This document shows, piece by piece, positions 31,350-40,956 of a stretch of DNA of 64,000 bases; the stretch's first letter is position 1; the number at the start of each line of letters is the position of its first letter. The position numbers were made by a program, and so were the translations under genes. The notes under the pieces are model-generated. The model was given only the letters and a program-made list of their open reading frames with translations. It made no database searches and was not told where the DNA came from. This DNA comes from Buttiauxella agrestis. GTDB lineage: Bacteria > Pseudomonadota > Gammaproteobacteria > Enterobacterales > Enterobacteriaceae. Location: NCBI RefSeq assembly GCF_900446255.1, contig NZ_UIGI01000001.1, forward strand, positions 3,560,763 through 3,624,762, written 5' to 3'.

Positions 31350-32870
31350 ATGACTCACACTCAACGACAGGAACGCCTCAACGCCTGGCAACGCCGCAGC
31401 GACAGCGATATCCAGGCTTTCCAGAACGCGTCCAAACTGAACCAGCAAACGCAAAAGCCACGCGATAAAAAACTGTGCGCCGGGCTTGATGAAGCCATTC
31501 GCCGTTCCGGCCTGCACGACGGCATGACGATTTCTTTCCACCACGCGTTTCGCGGTGGCGATCTGACGCTGAACACCGTGATGGAAGCTATCGCCAGAAT
31601 GGGCTTTAAAAATCTGACGCTAGCTTCCAGCTCGTTAAGCGACTGCCATGCGCCGCTGGTCGAGCATATCCGCAACAACGTCGTCAGCCGTATTTATACC
31701 TCCGGGCTGCGAGGCCCGCTTGCTGAAGAGATCTCTCGCGGATTGTTGGCCGAACCGGTGCAAATCCACTCCCACGGTGGCCGCGTGCAACTGATCAAAA
31801 GCGGCGAGCTGAAAATTGACGTCGCATTTCTCGGTGTTCCTTCCTGCGATCCCTTCGGTAACGCCAACGGCTACACCGGCAAAGCCTGCTGCGGCTCGCT
31901 GGGTTACGCGAAAGTAGACGCAGAAAATGCCCGTCAGGTGGTTTTGCTGACCGAAGCCCTGCAACCCTACCCGCACAATCCCGCCAGCATCCCGCAGGAT
32001 CATGTGGATTTGATCGTTCAGATCGACCGCGTCGGCGATGCCGATAAGATCGGCGCAGACGCCACCCGCATGACCTCCAATCCTCGCGAGTTGTTGATTG
32101 CCCGAAGTGCGGCCGATGTGGTGGTGAACTCCGGTTATTTCAAAGAAGGCTTTTCCCTGCAAACCGGCACCGGCGGCGCATCCCTTGCCGTCACCCGTTT
32201 TCTGGAAGACAAAATGCGCAGCCGTGGCATTCACGCGGCTTACGCGCTGGGCGGCATAACTTCCACCATGGTGGATCTGCATGAAAAGGGCTTGATCAAA
32301 AAGCTGCTCGACGTGCAGAGCTTTGACCGCATTGCCGCCGAATCGCTGGCACACAACCCGAACCATATCGAAATCAGCGCCAACCAGTATGCCAACTGGG
32401 GCTCAAAAGGCGCATCTGTCGACCGACTGGATGTCGTCGTGCTCAGCGCGCTGGAAGTGGACACGCGTTTTAACGTCAACGTGCTGACCGGTTCGGACGG
32501 CGTGCTACGCGGCGCCTCCGGCGGCCACTGCGACACTGCCGTTGCCGCCGCGCTATCGATTATCGTCGCGCCGCTGGTTCGCGGACGCATTCCTACGCTG
32601 GTAGATGAAGTGACAACCTGCGTCACGCCTGGCTCAAGCGTCGATATTCTGGTCACAGACCACGGTATCGCCGTCAACCCGGCGCGCCCGGAACTGGCGG
32701 AAACCCTCAAAGAAGCCGGGATGAAAGTCGTCTCTATCGAATGGTTACGTGAACGCGCCGAACTCCTCACCGGAAAACCGCAGCCGATTGAATTTACCGA
32801 TCGCGTTATTGCGGTGGTGCGCTACCGCGACGGCTCGGTTATCGACGTTGTTCGCCAGGTGAAGGAGTAA
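31350..32870 (+). CDS. citF: Citrate lyase alpha subunit CitF
   Basis: Citrate:acetyl-ACP transferase, exchanging acetate for citrate on CitD. 506 residues, near the E. coli length of 510. Conserved segments include SFHHAFRGGDLTLN, the glycine-rich QTGTGGASLAVTRF and ALGGITSTMVDLHEKG. AAGGAATCACA precedes the ATG. Confidence 0.96.
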   Translation: MTHTQRQERLNAWQRRSDSDIQAFQNASKLNQQTQKPRDKKLCAGLDEAIRRSGLHDGMTISFHHAFRGGDLTLNTVMEAIARMGFKNLTLASSSLSDCHAPLVEHIRNNVVSRIYTSGLRGPLAEEISRGLLAEPVQIHSHGGRVQLIKSGELKIDVAFLGVPSCDPFGNANGYTGKACCGSLGYAKVDAENARQVVLLTEALQPYPHNPASIPQDHVDLIVQIDRVGDADKIGADATRMTSNPRELLIARSAADVVVNSGYFKEGFSLQTGTGGASLAVTRFLEDKMRSRGIHAAYALGGITSTMVDLHEKGLIKKLLDVQSFDRIAAESLAHNPNHIEISANQYANWGSKGASVDRLDVVVLSALEVDTRFNVNVLTGSDGVLRGASGGHCDTAVAAALSIIVAPLVRGRIPTLVDEVTTCVTPGSSVDILVTDHGIAVNPARPELAETLKEAGMKVVSIEWLRERAELLTGKPQPIEFTDRVIAVVRYRDGSVIDVVRQVKE

Positions 32871-32873
32871 ACG

Positions 32874-33425
32874 ATGCCGCTGTATCTTACCTCTGCAACC
32901 CGCGCCGTTGTTACGGTGCCGGAAATCATCGCCAGCCGTGATGCACGCCAGACCCGCCAACAGTCCTGGCTGGAACGCCATGGTGTAACGCTGGTTTCGT
33001 TTACCGTCGTCGCGCCCGGCCCCGTAAAAGATAGCGAACTGACGCGACGTATCTTTAATCATGGTCTCAGGGAGTTACGCCATCTGGCAGAGCTTTCCGG
33101 CTGGGAAATCAAAAAACAGACTTGCCTGCCTTTAGCCACCGGCCCGGAAGGATTACTGGCAATAGATGCGCCAGCCATGAGTGTGAAACTGGCGACCATC
33201 GGGCTTGAGAAAACGCACCCGCTGGGCAGGCTTTGGGATCTGGATGTGCTCACTGCGCACGGGCAAATTCTTTCGCGTCGCGACTTTGACCAGCCGCCAC
33301 GCGATTGCCTGATTTGCCAGCGTGCTGCCAGCCTGTGTGCTCGGGAGCAAACTCACTCGCTTTCTGAGCTGCACGCCCGCATGGAGGCACTGTTAGATGC
33401 TGCCGAAAACGCTGCCCACGCTTGA
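32874..33425 (+). CDS. citX: Apo-citrate lyase phosphoribosyl-dephospho-CoA transferase CitX
   Basis: Attaches the prosthetic group precursor made by CitG to CitD. 183 residues, same as E. coli; contains [15 protein letters not shown] and the Cys-containing [16 protein letters not shown] near the C-terminus. Start is 3 bases after the citF stop. Its end overlaps citG by 29 bases. Confidence 0.95.
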   Translation: MPLYLTSATRAVVTVPEIIASRDARQTRQQSWLERHGVTLVSFTVVAPGPVKDSELTRRIFNHGLRELRHLAELSGWEIKKQTCLPLATGPEGLLAIDAPAMSVKLATIGLEKTHPLGRLWDLDVLTAHGQILSRRDFDQPPRDCLICQRAASLCAREQTHSLSELHARMEALLDAAENAAHA

Positions 33426-34287
33426 TGCCGATATCGTCGCGGGATGCTGTGACCTCGGATGGCGCGCGATGCTGACTGAAGTCAATCTCTCCCCGAAACC
33501 GGGCCTGGTCGACCGCTTTAACTGCGGGGCGCACAAAGACATGGCGCTGGAGGATTTTCATCGCAGCGCCGAAGCCATCCGCCACTGGTTGCCGCGTTTT
33601 ATGGCGTCAGGAGCCCGTCACGCCAACCGTCCTGCACATGAAGCGCTCGCGGACCTGCGCGTGATTGGCATGGGCTGTGAAGCCGATATGTTCTGCGCAA
33701 CGGCTGGCGTCAACACCCATAAAGGCACTATTTTTTCCCTGGGATTGCTATGTGCCGCCATCGGGCGCTTGTATCAGCAGCGGCAGGTTATTTCGCCAGA
33801 AGCTGTCGGTAAAACCGTCGCTAATTATTGCCAGGGTTTAACCGGTCGCGAACTGCAAAATGGCAACGCCCAACACACCGCCGGGCAACGCCTTTACCGC
33901 CAGATGGGGCTAACAGGGGCACGCGGAGAAGCCGAAGCGGGCTATCCGCTGGTGCTCACACTCGCCCTTCCCCATTACCGCACACGCCTGGCGGCAGGAA
34001 GTGACCCCGAACTCGCGTTGCTCGACACTTTATTAGTGCTGATGTCTGTCAACAACGACACCAACGTCGCCTCGCGCGGCGGAAGCACCGGCCTTCAATG
34101 GCTACAACAACACGCCCAAACACTGTTACGCCGGGGTGGCATTCGTCAACCCGCCGATCTGAGCCACCTGCACGAATTTAACCAGCAATGTATCGAACGC
34201 AATCTCAGCCCAGGCGGCAGCGCTGACCTGCTGATCGTCACCCATTTTTTAAGCGAACTAATGCCTTACACACTCAACACAAATTAA
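33397..34287 (+). CDS. citG: Triphosphoribosyl-dephospho-CoA synthase CitG
   Basis: Makes 2'-(5''-triphosphoribosyl)-3'-dephospho-CoA from ATP and dephospho-CoA, the precursor of the citrate lyase cofactor. 296 residues. Family motifs: [30 protein letters not shown] and [14 protein letters not shown] 33397 lies inside citX, suggesting coupled translation; GGAGG lies 11 bases upstream. Confidence 0.95.
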   Translation: MLPKTLPTLDADIVAGCCDLGWRAMLTEVNLSPKPGLVDRFNCGAHKDMALEDFHRSAEAIRHWLPRFMASGARHANRPAHEALADLRVIGMGCEADMFCATAGVNTHKGTIFSLGLLCAAIGRLYQQRQVISPEAVGKTVANYCQGLTGRELQNGNAQHTAGQRLYRQMGLTGARGEAEAGYPLVLTLALPHYRTRLAAGSDPELALLDTLLVLMSVNNDTNVASRGGSTGLQWLQQHAQTLLRRGGIRQPADLSHLHEFNQQCIERNLSPGGSADLLIVTHFLSELMPYTLNTN

Positions 34288-34313
34288 TAAAAATCCTTAC
34301 TGGAGAATCAGTT

Positions 34314-35777
34314 ATGTCTGTTTCAAAAGATAAAATATGGAAGTTACTGGCCCCGCTAGTGGTGATGGCCGTGATGCTGCTTATTCCAGTGCCCGACGGC
34401 ATGCCTCCGCAGGCGTGGCACTACTTTGCAATCTTTGTCGCCATGATTGTCGGCATGATTCTGGAGCCGATTCCTGCAACGGCAATCAGCTTTATCGCCG
34501 TGACAATTTGCGTTATCGGTAGCAATTACCTGCTGTTCGACGCTAAAGAACTGGCAGACCCTGCATTTGACGCCGGAAAACAGGCGCTGAAATGGGGGCT
34601 AGCGGGCTTCTCAAGCACCACGGTCTGGCTGGTATTCGGGGCATTTATCTTCGCGCTGGGTTATGAAGTCACCGGGCTGGGTCGCCGTATCGCGCTGTTT
34701 ATGGTGAAATTCATGGGCAAGCGGACGCTGACGCTGGGCTACGCGATTGTCATCATCGATGTGTTGCTGGCACCGTTTACCCCGTCAAACACCGCACGAA
34801 CCGGCGGCACCGTATTCCCGGTAATCAAAAACCTGCCGCCGCTGTTCCAGTCCTTCCCAAACGATCCTTCATCGCGCCGCATCGGGAGTTACCTGATGTG
34901 GATGATGGTGATCAGTACCAGTCTTAGCTCCTCGATGTTTATCACCGGGGCGGCACCTAACGTGCTGGGGCTGGAGTTCGTCAACAAAATTGCCGGTATC
35001 CAGATAAGCTGGATGCAGTGGTTTTTAAGTTTCCTGCCCGTGGGAATCATCTTGCTGATCGTCGCCCCATGGCTTTCTTATGTGCTGTATAAACCAGAAG
35101 TGACACACAGCGCGGAGGTGTCTGGCTGGGCCAGCAGCGCGTTAAAAGAGATGGGCGCGTTAACACGCAAAGAGATGATTTTAATCTGTTTAGTGTTACT
35201 GAGCCTCGGGTTGTGGGTGTTCGGCGGTGAAATCATTGATGCCACCGCGGTGGGGTTGCTGGCGGTGTCGCTGATGCTGGCGCTGCACGTCGTGCCGTGG
35301 AAAGACATCACCAAATATCACAGTGCCTGGAACACGCTGGTGAACCTCGCCACGCTGGTCGTTATGGCAAGCGGTCTGAGCCGGTCCGGTTTCATCGACT
35401 GGTTTGCCGATACCATGAGCTCGCACCTTGAAGGGTTCTCGCCTAACGCCACGGTGATCGTGTTGGTTCTGGTGTTCTACTTTGCGCACTATCTCTTCGC
35501 CAGCCTTTCGGCCCACACGGCCACCATGCTGCCGATGATCCTCGCCGTTGGTAAAGGCATTCCGGGCGTACCCATGGAGCACCTGTGCATCCTTCTGGTG
35601 CTGTCCATCGGCATAATGGGCTGCCTGACGCCTTATGCTACCGGCCCTGGCGTGATTATCTATGGCTGCGGTTATGTGAAATCCAAAGATTACTGGCGAT
35701 TGGGCGCCATTTTTGGCGTGATCTATATCAGCCTGTTGTTGTGCGTCGGCTGGCCGATTCTGGCCCTCTGGAGCTAA
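34314..35777 (+). CDS. citT: Citrate:succinate antiporter CitT
   Basis: DASS-family carrier that imports citrate in exchange for succinate made by fermentation. 487 residues, exactly the E. coli length, with about 12 membrane segments and the conserved FTPSNTARTGGTVFPV and LTPYATGPGVIIYG segments. CTGGAGAATCAGTT precedes the ATG. The cit operon ends here with an intrinsic terminator. Confidence 0.96.
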   Translation: MSVSKDKIWKLLAPLVVMAVMLLIPVPDGMPPQAWHYFAIFVAMIVGMILEPIPATAISFIAVTICVIGSNYLLFDAKELADPAFDAGKQALKWGLAGFSSTTVWLVFGAFIFALGYEVTGLGRRIALFMVKFMGKRTLTLGYAIVIIDVLLAPFTPSNTARTGGTVFPVIKNLPPLFQSFPNDPSSRRIGSYLMWMMVISTSLSSSMFITGAAPNVLGLEFVNKIAGIQISWMQWFLSFLPVGIILLIVAPWLSYVLYKPEVTHSAEVSGWASSALKEMGALTRKEMILICLVLLSLGLWVFGGEIIDATAVGLLAVSLMLALHVVPWKDITKYHSAWNTLVNLATLVVMASGLSRSGFIDWFADTMSSHLEGFSPNATVIVLVLVFYFAHYLFASLSAHTATMLPMILAVGKGIPGVPMEHLCILLVLSIGIMGCLTPYATGPGVIIYGCGYVKSKDYWRLGAIFGVIYISLLLCVGWPILALWS

Positions 35778-35797
35778 CGGTAAGTCATTCTGGAAAC

Positions 35798-35823
35798 AAG
35801 CGTCTCTGTGAGGCGCTTTTTTT
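35798..35823 (+). terminator. Intrinsic terminator after citT
   Basis: AAGCGTCTC-TGT-GAGGCGCTT followed by T5; one G-T pair. Ends the cit operon just before rna. Confidence 0.85.
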
Positions 35824-35867
35824 ATGGTTAAATATGATGACTTCTGGAAGCCCGAGCGAGAAAACGC

Positions 35868-36674
35868 ATGAAAATGACGTGGCAAAACACGCTAATTCTG
35901 ACCTCTTTACTGACCACCAGCTCCCTGCTGCAAGCGCAGCCGCTGACCGCAAAGCAATATGGCGATTTTGACCGTTATGTCCTGGCGCTATCCTGGCAAA
36001 CGGGCTTTTGCCAAAGCATGCATGAACGCAATCGCAATGAGCCTGCCGAGTGTAAAACACAGCAGGAACAAAATGATAAACGTGCCTTTTTGACGGTGCA
36101 TGGTCTGTGGCCAGGTTTGCCAAAATCAGTGGCAGCAAGGGGTGTGGATGAAAAGCGCTGGATGCGTTATGGCTGCTCTACGCGCCCGGTTCCTAACATG
36201 GCCGAGGCTCGCGGCTCGCAAAAATGTCAGGCACCTGCCCCTGCATTAACCCCAGATATCGCCAGCCAGCTCGCCGGAGTCATGCCGGGGGCGGGCGGCC
36301 AGTCATGCCTGGACCGATACGAATTTGCCAAACATGGCGTCTGTTTTGGCTTCAACCCTAATGCCTATTTCGGCACCATGGTGCGCCTGAATAGTGAATT
36401 TAAACAAAGCGCTTTTGGTAACTTTTTGGCTGAAAACTACGGCAAAATCGTGACGCGAAAAGCCTTCAATAAAGCGCTGGAAAAAAGCTGGGGAGACGAT
36501 GCGGTAAAAGCGGTAAAACTGACCTGCAACGGGAATCCAGCTTATCTGACTGAAATGCAAATCTCTCTGGATGCAGCAAAAATTAACGGCCCTTTAAACG
36601 AAGATTCATTCGCTAAACAGAAAAACCCAGGCAACTGCGCGAAGCAATTCCGCCTGGATGCGGTAGGTTATTAA
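35868..36674 (+). CDS. rna: Ribonuclease I (periplasmic RNase T2 family)
   Basis: Non-specific periplasmic endoribonuclease. 268 residues, the E. coli length. Signal peptide ends near LQAQPLTAKQYG. Both RNase T2 active-site segments are intact: FLTVHGLWPG (His) and YEFAKHGVCFG (Glu, Lys, His). Multiple Cys consistent with disulfides. In E. coli rnk follows directly; here about 6 kb of other genes lie between them. Confidence 0.95.
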   Translation: MKMTWQNTLILTSLLTTSSLLQAQPLTAKQYGDFDRYVLALSWQTGFCQSMHERNRNEPAECKTQQEQNDKRAFLTVHGLWPGLPKSVAARGVDEKRWMRYGCSTRPVPNMAEARGSQKCQAPAPALTPDIASQLAGVMPGAGGQSCLDRYEFAKHGVCFGFNPNAYFGTMVRLNSEFKQSAFGNFLAENYGKIVTRKAFNKALEKSWGDDAVKAVKLTCNGNPAYLTEMQISLDAAKINGPLNEDSFAKQKNPGNCAKQFRLDAVGY

Positions 36675-36999
36675 TCACCAAAGCGGTGGATGACGCCTGC
36701 GGCTTATCCACCCTACAAAACCCGTTCTTTCACGTTTTCGTAGGTCAGGATCTTCCTACTTCTGACCCGCTCCGGCAACCCCCGTAAGACATATGGGGGA
36801 AATGGTGAGTTGCAACCTATGCACTACACTCTAGTGAAATTAAAAATCTCCTCTGCATTCCCTCTTTTCGATAGTTTTCAGCTGATGGCTACAGTTTTCA
36901 CGGACGTTGAGTCTACTTCTGAAGTTACCGCGGTCTGACTAGTCGGCGGTTCTCTCATATACAGATATGTCCACGAAACAACCTTTACGAGGTGAAGCC
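36675..36999. other. Intergenic region rich in palindromes between rna and the aldo/keto reductase
   Basis: 325 bases without a convincing gene. It holds a REP-like palindrome (36685-36712), a C5/G5 hairpin around 36779-36800 and CACTA-CACTC-TAGTG near 36822-36836. The promoter of the downstream gene should lie in the right-hand third. Confidence 0.5.
36685..36712. repeat. REP-like intergenic palindrome
   Basis: GGTGGATGACGCCTGCGG followed by CTTATCCACC: a near-perfect inverted repeat of the type found in many copies between enterobacterial genes. Only one copy was recognised here, so the repeat status rests on its general resemblance to known intergenic elements. Confidence 0.5.
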
Positions 37000-38034
37000 A
37001 TGCGTTACCGCATCTTTGGAAATACAGGTCTTAGAGTCTCAACCCTCGCCCTCGGCACGGGTAATTTCGGCAACGGTTGGGGTTATGGCGCTGACAAAGA
37101 AGAAGCCCGTAATATCTACACCCGCTACCGTGAAGCCGGTGGCAACTTTATTGATACGGCTGACCAATATCAGTTTGGTCAATCAGAAACGATGCTCAGC
37201 GATTTCATCGCTACCGAACGCAATGACATTGTGCTGGCGACCAAATTTTCCCTCGGCGACTCGCCTGAAGCGGGCCTTCAACGCTCCGGTAATAGCCGCA
37301 AGTCCATGGTGAATTCCCTTGAGGCAAGTCTCAAACGCTTAAAGACGGATCACATCGATTTACTTTGGGTGCATATGCCTGATGGAGTCACACCTGTCGA
37401 TCAAATCGCACGAGCCCTCGATGACCTAATTCGTTCAGGTAAAATTCTCTACGCCGGGCTTTCTGATTTCCCGGCATGGCGTGTGGCAACCGCCGCCACC
37501 GTGGCTGAACTTCGCGGCTGGTCTTCTGTATCCGCGGTGCAGTTGGAATACAGTCTGGTGGAACGCTCGGCAGAACGCGAGCTGTTGCCTATGGCGGAGG
37601 CTTTTAACCTGGGCGTGGTGAGCTGGTCACCTTTAGGCGGCGGTTTGCTTACCGGCAAATATCGCAAAGGTGAATCCGGACGTGCACAAGGTCTGGGCGC
37701 GGTCATTCATGATGAGAGCAATCAAATAAAAACTGCCACGGTGGATGCAGTACTGGCGATTGCTGATGAAACGGGATATCCCCCTGGGCAAATCGCCATC
37801 GCGTGGGTGCTCGCGAAGGGAACGCTACCGATTATTGGCCCACGGACAGCGGAACAACTTGCGGATAATCTCGCATCGGTAAATGTTCAACTGACGGGGG
37901 AACAACTATCACGCCTGGACGCCGCAAGCGCAATTTCGCTTGGTTTCCCGCATGACATGGTCGCGGCTTCTGCCCCGTCGCTGGGCGGTGGAAAGCATGA
38001 GCTGATTGATACAGCCATTCGAACCGTCCGTTAA
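37000..38034 (+). CDS. Aldo/keto reductase
   Basis: NADPH-dependent oxidoreductase of the AKR superfamily (YajO/Tas-like size). I chose ATG 37000 (MRYRIFGNTGLRVSTLALGT), with GAGG seven bases upstream; an in-frame ATG at 36967 lacks one. 344 residues. Catalytic tetrad positions are recognisable: Asp in FIDTADQY, Tyr in the same motif, Lys in VLATKF and His in LLWVHMP. C-terminal cofactor segment IIGPRTAEQL present. Substrate unknown. It precedes the ABM-ACT-ArsR gene group by 140 bases. Confidence 0.85.
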   Translation: MRYRIFGNTGLRVSTLALGTGNFGNGWGYGADKEEARNIYTRYREAGGNFIDTADQYQFGQSETMLSDFIATERNDIVLATKFSLGDSPEAGLQRSGNSRKSMVNSLEASLKRLKTDHIDLLWVHMPDGVTPVDQIARALDDLIRSGKILYAGLSDFPAWRVATAATVAELRGWSSVSAVQLEYSLVERSAERELLPMAEAFNLGVVSWSPLGGGLLTGKYRKGESGRAQGLGAVIHDESNQIKTATVDAVLAIADETGYPPGQIAIAWVLAKGTLPIIGPRTAEQLADNLASVNVQLTGEQLSRLDAASAISLGFPHDMVAASAPSLGGGKHELIDTAIRTVR

Positions 38035-38065
38035 TTTCACGCAGGAATAAACGCCATGTATTTAA

Positions 38066-38093
38066 GTTACCGCCTGCGGGTTCAGACGGTAAC
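38066..38093. promoter_or_regulatory. Inverted repeat in the leader of the ABM-ACT-ArsR genes
   Basis: GTTACCG (38066-38072) and CGGTAAC (38087-38093), a perfect seven-base inverted repeat with 14-base spacing. It lies about 80-110 bases before the ABM gene and could be the operator of the ArsR-type regulator encoded two genes downstream. Motif-based only. Confidence 0.35.
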
Positions 38094-38174
38094 GCATTCA
38101 TATTTCGGTGTCTGCCGAAGCATCTCACTTTTATCGGTAATAACCTGGCTGAACTTTGACACAGGAGAGAGCCA

Positions 38175-38498
38175 ATGATTGCCGTACTTTTTGAAGCAGA
38201 CACCCAACCTCAGACGCAGGAACGATATCTTCAGCTTGCCGCTGAACTGAAGCCCTTGCTGGCAGACATTCCCGGATTTATTTCTATTGAACGATTCCAG
38301 AGCATCAGCACGCCTGGAAAAATTCTTTCGCTTTCATGGTGGGAAAACGAGGATGCGGTACTCCAGTGGAAATGCAATGCCATGCATCGAGCGGCGCAGC
38401 AGGAAGGCAAGCAGTCGATTTTTTCGTTTTACAGAATACGCATTGCCAACGTAGTCAGAGATTACTCGTCTGAAAAGGGAGAGCAGGCGCATGTTTGA
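38175..38498 (+). CDS. ABM-domain (antibiotic biosynthesis monooxygenase-like) protein
   Basis: 107 residues with the dimeric alpha+beta-barrel pattern of ABM proteins: IAVLFEADTQPQTQERYLQL, then IPGFISIERF and ILSLSWWENEDAVLQWK. Such proteins include quinol/quinone monooxygenases and heme-degrading relatives, so an oxygen-dependent detoxification role is possible. GGAGAGAGCC precedes the ATG. It overlaps the next gene by 8 bases, so both are probably translated together. Confidence 0.78.
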   Translation: MIAVLFEADTQPQTQERYLQLAAELKPLLADIPGFISIERFQSISTPGKILSLSWWENEDAVLQWKCNAMHRAAQQEGKQSIFSFYRIRIANVVRDYSSEKGEQAHV

Positions 38499-38883
38499 TA
38501 TTCACGTCATCCTCACCAACTCCTGCGGTTCACTCGCCTCGCTCGGCAAATTGCTGGGTATGAATGGCGTCGGTCTTGAGGGCGGCGGTGTTTTCTCTGT
38601 GCCCGACGCAAGCCATGCTCATTTTCTGGTGGAAGACGGCGAGAAAGCCCGTAAAGTTCTGACCGAAGCCGGTTTCGACGTTCGGAATGTGTGTCGCCCA
38701 CTGATAAGAAAATTACTTCAGGAGAGACCTGGGGAACTGGGGGAAATAGCGGCGGCCATTGCTCAATGTGGCATAAACATTCTGGTACAGTATAGCGATC
38801 ACAATAATCGGCTTATTCTCCTTACCGATGATAATACCCGTGCCGCAGAGGCAACACGTAAATGGGAAATACCGACTCAATGA
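38491..38883 (+). CDS. Tandem ACT-domain protein
   Basis: 130 residues that read as two ACT-like repeats: MFDIHVILTNSCGSLASLGK (first) and LLQERPGELGEIAAAIAQCG (second), the latter with the typical RPGEL turn that binds small ligands such as amino acids. No catalytic domain is fused. Likely a ligand sensor working with the adjacent regulator. GGGAGAGCAGGCGC precedes the ATG. Overlaps both neighbours. Confidence 0.75.
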   Translation: MFDIHVILTNSCGSLASLGKLLGMNGVGLEGGGVFSVPDASHAHFLVEDGEKARKVLTEAGFDVRNVCRPLIRKLLQERPGELGEIAAAIAQCGINILVQYSDHNNRLILLTDDNTRAAEATRKWEIPTQ

Positions 38884-39590
38884 GTCTTCTGAAAACTGAA
38901 GTTGACGACAACCTGGCTGATTCACTTGAAAAATCCATGTCGCTGGTGGCTTCCGCAATATCTGACCCCTCGCGGGTCAGTATTTTGTGCGCGCTGATGG
39001 ATGGACGGGCGTGGACGGCGACCGAACTGAGCGCGGTAGCTGAGATTGCCGCGTCGACTGCCAGCGGGCATCTGACCCGACTTCTCAACAGTGGGCTGAT
39101 TATCTGCCTGACACAGGGCCGCCATCGCTATTACAGCCTTGCGGGGCAACATATTGCCGGGCTGCTGGAAAACCTGATGGGGGTTTCCATGCACCCACGC
39201 ATTTCTCCTACGCCCCGCACGCCGGTAAACATGCGTTATGCACGTACCTGCTATGACCATCTGGCGGGAGAATTGGCGGTGAAAATTTACGACTTCATGC
39301 TGCGGGAAAAATGGCTTGAGGCGGATGGCAACGCGCTGACGCCAGAGGGAAAATCTCAGCTCCAGAATCTCGGGGCAGTGCTCGATCCACATCCACGCCG
39401 CAAGGCCTGCTGCCCGTGCCTGGACTGGAGCGAAAGACGTTTCCATCTGGGAGGAGAAGCAGGTTCAGCATTAATGACGCTTCTTTTACACAAAGGCTGG
39501 ATAACACGCACGCCGGGATATCGTGAAGTGAATATTACCGGTAGCGGCGAGATTGCCATGAAGAAATTGTTCAGCCTGAATCTGCCTTAG
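38862..39590 (+). CDS. ArsR-type winged-helix transcriptional regulator
   Basis: 242 residues. The N-terminal winged HTH is clear (DPSRVSILCALMDGRAWTAT, then ASTASGHLTRLLNSGLI and the wing GRHRYYSLAG). The C-terminal domain has CCPCLDWSERRFHLGG, a motif of a subgroup of ArsR-family regulators. A nearby ATG at 38880 would overlap the previous stop as ATGA and is an alternative start; 38862 has the better ribosome site (AGAGG, ten bases). Probably controls the ABM-ACT genes and itself. Ligand unknown. Confidence 0.8.
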   Translation: MGNTDSMSLLKTEVDDNLADSLEKSMSLVASAISDPSRVSILCALMDGRAWTATELSAVAEIAASTASGHLTRLLNSGLIICLTQGRHRYYSLAGQHIAGLLENLMGVSMHPRISPTPRTPVNMRYARTCYDHLAGELAVKIYDFMLREKWLEADGNALTPEGKSQLQNLGAVLDPHPRRKACCPCLDWSERRFHLGGEAGSALMTLLLHKGWITRTPGYREVNITGSGEIAMKKLFSLNLP

Positions 39591-39771
39591 CCGCTCTTTT
39601 TAAATCGCGCTTATACCTAAAAACTGCTTCTACTCAAAAATACTCCCATTATTGAGGCCACCGCACTGGCGGCCGACAGTCCCAACAAACACTGAACACA
39701 AAAAACAATCAGTTCACTATTAGTTCCGGGTTTGCAGACCTATGCTGGGTCTATCCAATACGGAGGTGCTT

Positions 39772-39921
39772 ATGAACACAACAAAACGTTATTTAATGCA
39801 GCTAAAAGCTCAGTTCGAACGCGAAGGCCAGGCACATAAATTGTTAGGCTTGATTTGGCTTTCACCACAGCAACGTTATGAAATTTTGAAAGAAATTATG
39901 TTGCCGGTCGCGGCGAAATGA
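39772..39921 (+). CDS. 49-aa conserved-looking small protein
   Basis: ATG 39772 is preceded by a perfect GGAGG at 39762-39766 with ideal spacing. The product starts MNTTKRYLMQLKAQFEREGQ and runs through LLGLIWLSPQQRYEIL to VAAK. It is charged, without a signal or membrane segment, and predicted helical. A perfect hairpin follows the stop by ten bases. I do not recognise the family; it is a credible small gene on signal grounds. It sits alone between the ArsR gene and the convergent hydrolase. Confidence 0.65.
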   Translation: MNTTKRYLMQLKAQFEREGQAHKLLGLIWLSPQQRYEILKEIMLPVAAK

Positions 39922-39931
39922 AAATAACTGA

Positions 39932-39960
39932 ACGGCGGGTAAAACTGATTTACCCGCCGT
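39932..39960. terminator. Perfect hairpin between the small ORF and the hydrolase
   Basis: ACGGCGGGTAAA-ACTGA-TTTACCCGCCGT: 12-base-pair stem, no T-run on either side. Lies between convergent genes, so probably a transcript end shared by both. Confidence 0.6.
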
Positions 39961-39966
39961 ATGAGG

Positions 39967-40797
39967 CTAGCCTTTCAGAAACTCCAGCAAATCCGCATTG
40001 ACCCGGTCTTTCTCCGTGGTGCAAATACCATGCGAACCACCTTCATAAACCTTGAAGATTGAGTCTGGCAATGTCGCCGCCGTAACTTTGCCGCAGGTTT
40101 CAAACGGCACTATCTGATCGTCATCGCCATGAATCACCAGCGTCGGGATGGTCATCTTCTTTAAATCTTCGCGCAGGTCGGTTTCAGAAAACGCTTTGAT
40201 GCAGTCGTAAAGCGCTTTAATCCCGCCCTGCATGCCTTGTTCAACAAAACTCTCCCTCACCCCTTCCGAGATTTCCGCCCCTGAACGGTTGTAACCATAA
40301 AACGGCAGCGTCAGCTCTTTGAAGAAATCTGCGCGGTTGGCACGCACGCCTTCGCGAATACCATCAAATACGTCAATGGGCACACCATTGGGATTGAAAT
40401 CGGTTTTCACCATAATCGGCGGAACGGCACTGATCAAAACCGCTTTCGCCACGCGACTCGTACCGTGACGCCCAATGTAACGAGCAACTTCGCCGCCGCC
40501 AGTTGAATGCCCGACATGAATCGCATCTTTCAAATTTAAGTGCGCCGTCAGTTCGGCCAGGTCGTCAGCATATTGATCCATATGATTACCGTCCCAGGTT
40601 TGCGACGAGCGACCATGCCCGCGCCGGTCATGAGCGATGACCCGAAATCCTTTCTGCCCAAGGAAAAACATCTGATCTTCAAACGCATCCGCCGTTAATG
40701 GCCAGCCGTGGCTGAATACTACCGGTTGCCCTTCTCCCCAATCCTTAAAATAAAGAGAACTGCCGTCCTTTAACTTGAGTTTGTCGAAATGGCTCAT
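39967..40797 (-). CDS. Alpha/beta hydrolase (haloperoxidase/esterase-like)
   Basis: 276 residues resembling non-heme chloroperoxidases and arylesterases of the alpha/beta-hydrolase fold. Oxyanion motif [14 protein letters not shown], catalytic Ser in [13 protein letters not shown] (near residue 97), Asp in [13 protein letters not shown] and His in [14 protein letters not shown]. No signal peptide, so cytoplasmic. Substrate unknown. AGGAGATATC precedes the ATG at 40797. Stands alone and diverges from the permease. Confidence 0.88.
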   Translation of the reverse strand: MSHFDKLKLKDGSSLYFKDWGEGQPVVFSHGWPLTADAFEDQMFFLGQKGFRVIAHDRRGHGRSSQTWDGNHMDQYADDLAELTAHLNLKDAIHVGHSTGGGEVARYIGRHGTSRVAKAVLISAVPPIMVKTDFNPNGVPIDVFDGIREGVRANRADFFKELTLPFYGYNRSGAEISEGVRESFVEQGMQGGIKALYDCIKAFSETDLREDLKKMTIPTLVIHGDDDQIVPFETCGKVTAATLPDSIFKVYEGGSHGICTTEKDRVNADLLEFLKG

Positions 40798-40956
40798 GAT
40801 ATCTCCTGTTCAGGTGATGGTCGTACGATGTGCCCAATTGAAAGGTGCATATACAGCGTAATTCAATTTTCTCACCAGGCAGGTTTATTTACGGTCAGCA
40901 ATTGTTCTCCTGAGGCTTGTGAGGGTTTATTTCGATAGTTTGACCTTGCTCCCAAA

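Noticed and set aside
31635-32366. 243-aa minus-strand open frame
   Set aside because: Antisense shadow of citF; composition typical of a reverse-complement frame.
36819-36938. 39-aa ORF (MHYTLVKLKISSAFPLF) before the aldo/keto reductase
   Set aside because: No ribosome site in front of the ATG and unremarkable composition; overlaps likely promoter and palindromes.
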